Source of the DNA: JBBSDV01 sp038240335
GTDB taxonomy: Bacteria; Chloroflexota; Dehalococcoidia; DSTF01; JACRBR01
NCBI GenBank assembly: GCA_038240335.1
Contig: JBBSDV010000151.1
Coordinates: 1-8,159, forward strand
DNA: 8,159 nucleotides
Direction of reading: 5' to 3'
How positions within the stretch are numbered: the first letter of the stretch is position 1; every line of letters begins with the position of its first letter. The translations under genes and the position numbers were made by a program. Under the pieces are notes generated by a model, which searched no databases, was not told the DNA's origin, and was given only the letters and a program-made list of their open reading frames with translations. Positions 5,053 to 8,159 of this stretch are shown here, in pieces.

Positions 5053-6048
5053 GTGCGCATCGCGAGCCCGCGGCCGGCTGCGTCGTCGATGCCGCTGCCC
5101 GTATTGCTGACATACTCCATTCTCGCGCTGCTCTCGATCATCATGTCGGTGCTCGTCGTGCGTCGCATCCTGGAGTGGGGGGGCGACGGGTCTCGCGCGA
5201 GCGAGCGGCTGACGATGGCCGACACGTTTGGTCTCGGCGGCCTCGGCGCGATGTCGTTCACGCCGGCCGCCGATCCGCCGTCGCCGATCCTGCATAACGA
5301 GATCGTGGCGTACTACGGCAGTCCGCGGACGCCGTCGATGGGCATCCTGGGGCAACACGATCCGGAGGACGTGGCCGACCTGCTCGCCGCGCGCGCGGCC
5401 ACCTTCGACTCGTTGTTGCCCGGTTCAAACGTGCTGCCGGCGCTGCATCTCGTCTTCGGCATCGCGCAGCCGCAGTCGAAGAACGATGGTCTTTATGTGC
5501 AGTACGTCGACGATCGTACGGTGCGGCAATTCATCACGCTCGCACGGCGGCGCGGATTCGCGTTGATCCTCGATCTCCAGATTGGTCATAGCAACGCGCT
5601 CGATGAGGTGAAGAAGATCGAGCCGTACCTGGAGGAGCCGGATGTGTTCGTAGCACTTGACCCGGAATTCGCCCTCCGCGGCGGCGTCAAGCCGGGCGAA
5701 GCGATCGGCAGCATCGACGCGTCCGACATCAATGCTGTGCAGGCGTATCTCGCGGACCTGACCCGCAGGCATCACCTGCCCAACAAGATGCTCATTGTCC
5801 ACCAATTTCAGCCGGAGATGATCGCGAACAGCGATAGCATCGCTCGTGTCGAGGGCGTCGACGTTGTGATCGACATGGACGGCTACGGGGCGGCAGACAT
5901 CAAGGAAGTCAAGTATCAGCGGTACGGCGCCGCGGCCTACGCGCAGTTCGGGGGGATGAAGGTCTTTCTCCAGCACGACCCCGACCCGCTGACGGAGCGC
6001 CAGTTGCTCGACATCCGGCCGCGCCCGGCGTTCGTCGTCTATCAATAA
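5053..6048 (+). CDS. Membrane-anchored TIM-barrel-like protein of unknown function
   Basis: The product is 331 residues from GTG 5053 (354 from ATG 4984). A short basic N-terminus and one hydrophobic helix at about 15-37 look like a signal anchor, so the main domain should lie outside the membrane. From about residue 83 the chain alternates strands and helices, with acidic or polar residues at strand ends: EIVAYYG (83-89), L-I-L-D-L-Q-I-G (171-178), VALDPEFAL (200-208), LIVHQF (247-252) and VVIDMDGYG (271-279). This is the layout of a (beta/alpha)8 hydrolase-like barrel, with D174, D203, E205, H250, D274 and D276 as candidate site residues. I recall similar uncharacterised proteins in Actinobacteria and Chloroflexota, but I know no assigned activity or glycoside-hydrolase family. 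It could be a cell-wall or polysaccharide-acting enzyme, or a non-enzymatic binder. Confidence 0.75.
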   Translation: MRIASPRPAASSMPLPVLLTYSILALLSIIMSVLVVRRILEWGGDGSRASERLTMADTFGLGGLGAMSFTPAADPPSPILHNEIVAYYGSPRTPSMGILGQHDPEDVADLLAARAATFDSLLPGSNVLPALHLVFGIAQPQSKNDGLYVQYVDDRTVRQFITLARRRGFALILDLQIGHSNALDEVKKIEPYLEEPDVFVALDPEFALRGGVKPGEAIGSIDASDINAVQAYLADLTRRHHLPNKMLIVHQFQPEMIANSDSIARVEGVDVVIDMDGYGAADIKEVKYQRYGAAAYAQFGGMKVFLQHDPDPLTERQLLDIRPRPAFVVYQ

Positions 6049-6100
6049 GAGTCATGACTTCACGTCCACCGCCTGCTGCGTCGCGCCGCCGTGACCGGCG

Positions 6101-7285
6101 ATGAACGACGTCGATCGGCTGAAGCGCTGGTTCGACGACGGCACGCTCGTGCGGCCATGCACTGCCGTGCCGGATACGGTCGACCTCGCCCGCGCGCTTG
6201 CATCGCTGATGCGTGTGCGTGACGTCGATGTTACTCCGGCGGCGCTGCGCATCTCCGAGGCAATCGGCGCGAGCGACCATTACGTCTTGGTGCTGGTCGA
6301 CGGGTTGGGCATGAATCTGCTCGATCGACAGCAATCGGCATCGTTTTTTCGCAAGAACCTGGCGATGGAGATGCAGGCCGTCTGCACGTCGTCGACCGCG
6401 CCCGCGCTGACGTCGATCGCGACGCTCGAGTGGCCGGCGCAGCACGGGGTTACGGGATGGTTTGTGTATCTCCCGGAGTGGGAGCTTACGGGTACGGTTC
6501 TTCCGTACGTCGAGCGCTTTTCGAAGCGCCCGCTCACACAGTTTGGAGTGGATTCGCGAATCGCCTTCCCCTCGGCATCACGTCTCTCGGCGGGGACGTA
6601 CGAAGCTCGATGCTACTTGCCGAAGCACATCGCCGGCTCGATCTATTCCGAGTATTTCGCCGGGGGCGCGGCGACGATCGGCTATGACTCGCTAGCCGGG
6701 GCGTGCACGGCGATCGCTCGTCGTATCGAGCAAGCGACGGTGCCGACGTACACCTATCTTTACGTGCCGTTCGTCGATCAGGCGGAACACACGCACGGGC
6801 CCTACGCTGATCCGGTGCGTCAGATCACGTCCGATGTCGAGCGCACGATCGAGCGGCTCGTGCTCGAGCTGCGCGGCCGCGGGCGTGTCATTGTGACGGC
6901 CGACCACGGACAGATTCATCTCGAACGGGAGCGACAGCATGAGCTGCGTCCCAGCGACCCCCTGCTGGAGATGCTCATCGTGCCACCGTCGTGCGAGGCA
7001 CGCGTGCTGGCGCTGCATGTGCGGCAGGGTCAGCACGAGCGGTTTGCAGAACTGTTTCGAGAGCGGTTTGGAGCGACGTTCGCGCTGCTCACGATCGATG
7101 AGGCGGACGACCTGCGTCTGTTCGGGCCATCGCCGCTCGGAGACGTGGCGCGCGTTCGCCTTGGCGATTTCGTCGCGATTACGGGTGGCGCGGACGGCAT
7201 CCTGCACAGGCGCGACGGCCCGATGATCGGGTTTCATGGCGGCCTTTCGCCCGAGGAGATGCGCATCCCGTTGATCGTCGTCTGA
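6101..7285 (+). CDS. Alkaline phosphatase superfamily protein, type I phosphodiesterase/nucleotide pyrophosphatase-like
   Basis: The product is 394 residues with the two-metal site of the phosphodiesterase/nucleotide pyrophosphatase branch. D67 sits in LVDGLG, the probable nucleophile T99 is in SSTAP, D226 and H230 are in FVDQAEHTHGP, D268 and H269 are in TADHGQ, and H379 is in GFHGG. This set would hydrolyse phosphodiester or phosphomonoester bonds with two zinc-like metals. The natural substrate is not evident. No signal peptide or membrane helix is visible, whereas many relatives are secreted or membrane-bound, so this one appears cytoplasmic. ATG 6101 is the first start after an in-frame TGA at 6092-6094. 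It lacks a Shine-Dalgarno match and a -10 box at the leaderless spacing, so how translation begins is unclear. The gap from the TIM-barrel-like gene is 52 bp. The closing SPEEMRIPLIVV is typical of the final strand in this family. Confidence 0.88.
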   Translation: MNDVDRLKRWFDDGTLVRPCTAVPDTVDLARALASLMRVRDVDVTPAALRISEAIGASDHYVLVLVDGLGMNLLDRQQSASFFRKNLAMEMQAVCTSSTAPALTSIATLEWPAQHGVTGWFVYLPEWELTGTVLPYVERFSKRPLTQFGVDSRIAFPSASRLSAGTYEARCYLPKHIAGSIYSEYFAGGAATIGYDSLAGACTAIARRIEQATVPTYTYLYVPFVDQAEHTHGPYADPVRQITSDVERTIERLVLELRGRGRVIVTADHGQIHLERERQHELRPSDPLLEMLIVPPSCEARVLALHVRQGQHERFAELFRERFGATFALLTIDEADDLRLFGPSPLGDVARVRLGDFVAITGGADGILHRRDGPMIGFHGGLSPEEMRIPLIVV

Positions 7286-7320
7286 TCCGAACGGGCGATG
7301 GGCATGGCGGCCTTGCTCGC

Positions 7321-7326
7321 TAGACT
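7321..7326 (+). promoter_or_regulatory. -10 box (TAGACT) for a probably leaderless treZ transcript
   Basis: TAGACT ends 7 nt before the treZ ATG at 7334, placing the predicted transcription start at the start codon. No Shine-Dalgarno sequence precedes the ATG and no clear -35 is visible. The spacing is identical to the TACACT box before the hydrolase gene at 1715. Confidence 0.55.
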
Positions 7327-7333
7327 TTGCCGC

Positions 7334-8159
7334 ATGAACCGAATCAGTATTGTATCGCCGCCGTTGGGGGCGTCGGTCGGCGCCGACGGTATCGAGTTCC
7401 GCGTCTGGGCGCCCGAGGCAGCCGCGGTCGCAGTTGAGATCGACGGCGGACAGCCGATTCCGCTCGTGCGCGAGAATGATGGAACGTGGTGTACCGTCGT
7501 CGCAGGGGCGAGTGATGGTTCGCGGTACGCGTTTCGGGTCGACGGGCGCGGGCCGTTCGGCGACCCGTACTCCCGCTCGCAGCCAAACGGGCCGCATGGG
7601 CCATCGGAGGTAGTCGACCCGGCGGCGTTTGAGTGGCATGACGAAGCCTGGCGCGGGCTTTCCATGCAGGGACTGGTGATCTACGAGTTGCACGTCGGAG
7701 CGTACACGCGCGAGGGTACGTTCGATGCGCTGATCGACCATCTCGACGCGCTCGTCGCACTCGGGATCACGGCGATCGAATTGATGCCCGTGGCGGAGTT
7801 TCCGGGCAACCGAAACTGGGGCTATGACGGCGTCGATCTGTTTGCGCCATCGGGCGTCTACGGTGGGCCGAATGGACTTCGGCGCATGGTCGACGCGGCG
7901 CACGTGCGCGGACTCGGTGTCCTGCTCGACGTGGTGTACAACCACTTTGGTCCGGATGGAAACTACTTGCCGCAGTACTCGGGCACATACGTCTCAGCGA
8001 AGCACCACACCTTGTGGGGCGACGCCGTGAACTACGACGGACCTGGGAGCGCGATGGTACGCCGCTTCGCCGTCGACAATGCGTGCGCGTGGGTGCGCGA
8101 ATACCATATCGACGGCTTGCGCCTCGATGCCACGTTCGCGATCGTCGACGATTCACCCG
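7334..8159 (+). CDS. treZ: Malto-oligosyltrehalose trehalohydrolase (TreZ), 5' part, runs off the window
   Basis: TreZ (GH13, EC 3.2.1.141) cleaves trehalose from maltooligosyltrehalose made by TreY. The 275 visible residues give an N-terminal beta-sandwich (about 5-95, opening with E-F-R-V-W-A-P at 21-27), then the (beta/alpha)8 catalytic domain. Landmarks are VIYELHVGAYTREGTF (115-130), the N-W-G-Y-D-G-V turn (161-167), GH13 region I DVVYNH (199-204) and region II DGLRLDATF (260-268), with D265 the nucleophile. The stretch H-H-T-L-W-G-D-A-V-N-Y-D-G-P-G-S (224-239) separates TreZ from glycogen branching enzymes. Family members are about 580-620 residues, so the acid/base Glu and the C-terminus lie beyond the window. 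No frame disruption is seen. The ATG at 7334 follows the previous stop by 48 bp and has a -10 box 7 nt upstream. TreY, and often TreX, would be expected nearby. Confidence 0.93.
   Translation, partial: MNRISIVSPPLGASVGADGIEFRVWAPEAAAVAVEIDGGQPIPLVRENDGTWCTVVAGASDGSRYAFRVDGRGPFGDPYSRSQPNGPHGPSEVVDPAAFEWHDEAWRGLSMQGLVIYELHVGAYTREGTFDALIDHLDALVALGITAIELMPVAEFPGNRNWGYDGVDLFAPSGVYGGPNGLRRMVDAAHVRGLGVLLDVVYNHFGPDGNYLPQYSGTYVSAKHHTLWGDAVNYDGPGSAMVRRFAVDNACAWVREYHIDGLRLDATFAIVDDSP

Noticed and set aside
6050..6059. 10-bp palindrome AGTCATGACT between the TIM-barrel-like gene and the phosphodiesterase as an operator
   Set aside because: It is short and isolated, with no second copy, flanking symmetry or promoter next to it, so chance is sufficient.
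6692..7945. 417-residue open frame on the minus strand across the phosphodiesterase and treZ
   Set aside because: It lies antisense to two strongly identified genes, spans their junction, and its translation is Arg/His/Asp-rich without domain signatures.

Overview
The window is a GC-rich bacterial segment, roughly 60% G+C by eye. A mobile or defence-type left edge (about 1-1478) is followed by a chromosomal run of six genes, all on the + strand. High G/C at third codon positions, sparing use of Shine-Dalgarno sites, TANNNT -10 boxes placed 7 nt before an ATG, and a carbon-nitrogen hydrolase subtype and TIM-barrel-like protein of a kind I associate with Chloroflexota all point loosely to a Chloroflexota-like bacterium. 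That assignment is an inference and not firm.

Left region. Positions 1-124 are the end of an IS3-family insertion sequence, with the first 19 codons of its OrfA on the minus strand. The IS abuts an open reading frame encoding only the C-terminal ~86 residues of an EcoRI-family adenine-specific DNA methyltransferase (about 125-383). The N-terminal, SAM-binding part is absent from this window. Three bases later comes an intact DUF262 (ParB/Srx-like, DGQQRT) plus HNH nuclease gene (387-1478). Together they look like a horizontally acquired restriction-modification locus whose methyltransferase has been cut by the IS while the nuclease partner remains open. A 236-bp spacer with no recognisable gene follows.

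Right region. A tandem-domain carbon-nitrogen hydrolase (1715-3355) has an intact Glu-Lys-Cys triad in its first domain and has lost Glu and Cys in its second. Its stop codon is embedded in a perfect extended -10 promoter. Next come an RDD membrane protein (start 3384 or 3405, end 3986) and an overlapping four-helix membrane protein (3983-4888). A membrane-anchored TIM-barrel-like protein of unknown function (5053-6048), a soluble alkaline-phosphatase-superfamily phosphodiesterase (6101-7285) and the 5' two-fifths or so of treZ (7334 to the window edge) complete the set.

Working together. The RDD/4-TM pair is almost certainly co-translated. The other genes share strand and short gaps but show internal promoters, so they are probably several transcription units rather than one operon. 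TreZ releases trehalose from maltooligosyltrehalose; its partner TreY would be expected outside the window. The hydrolase and treZ both appear to be leaderless genes with the same TA(C/G)ACT-N7-ATG layout.
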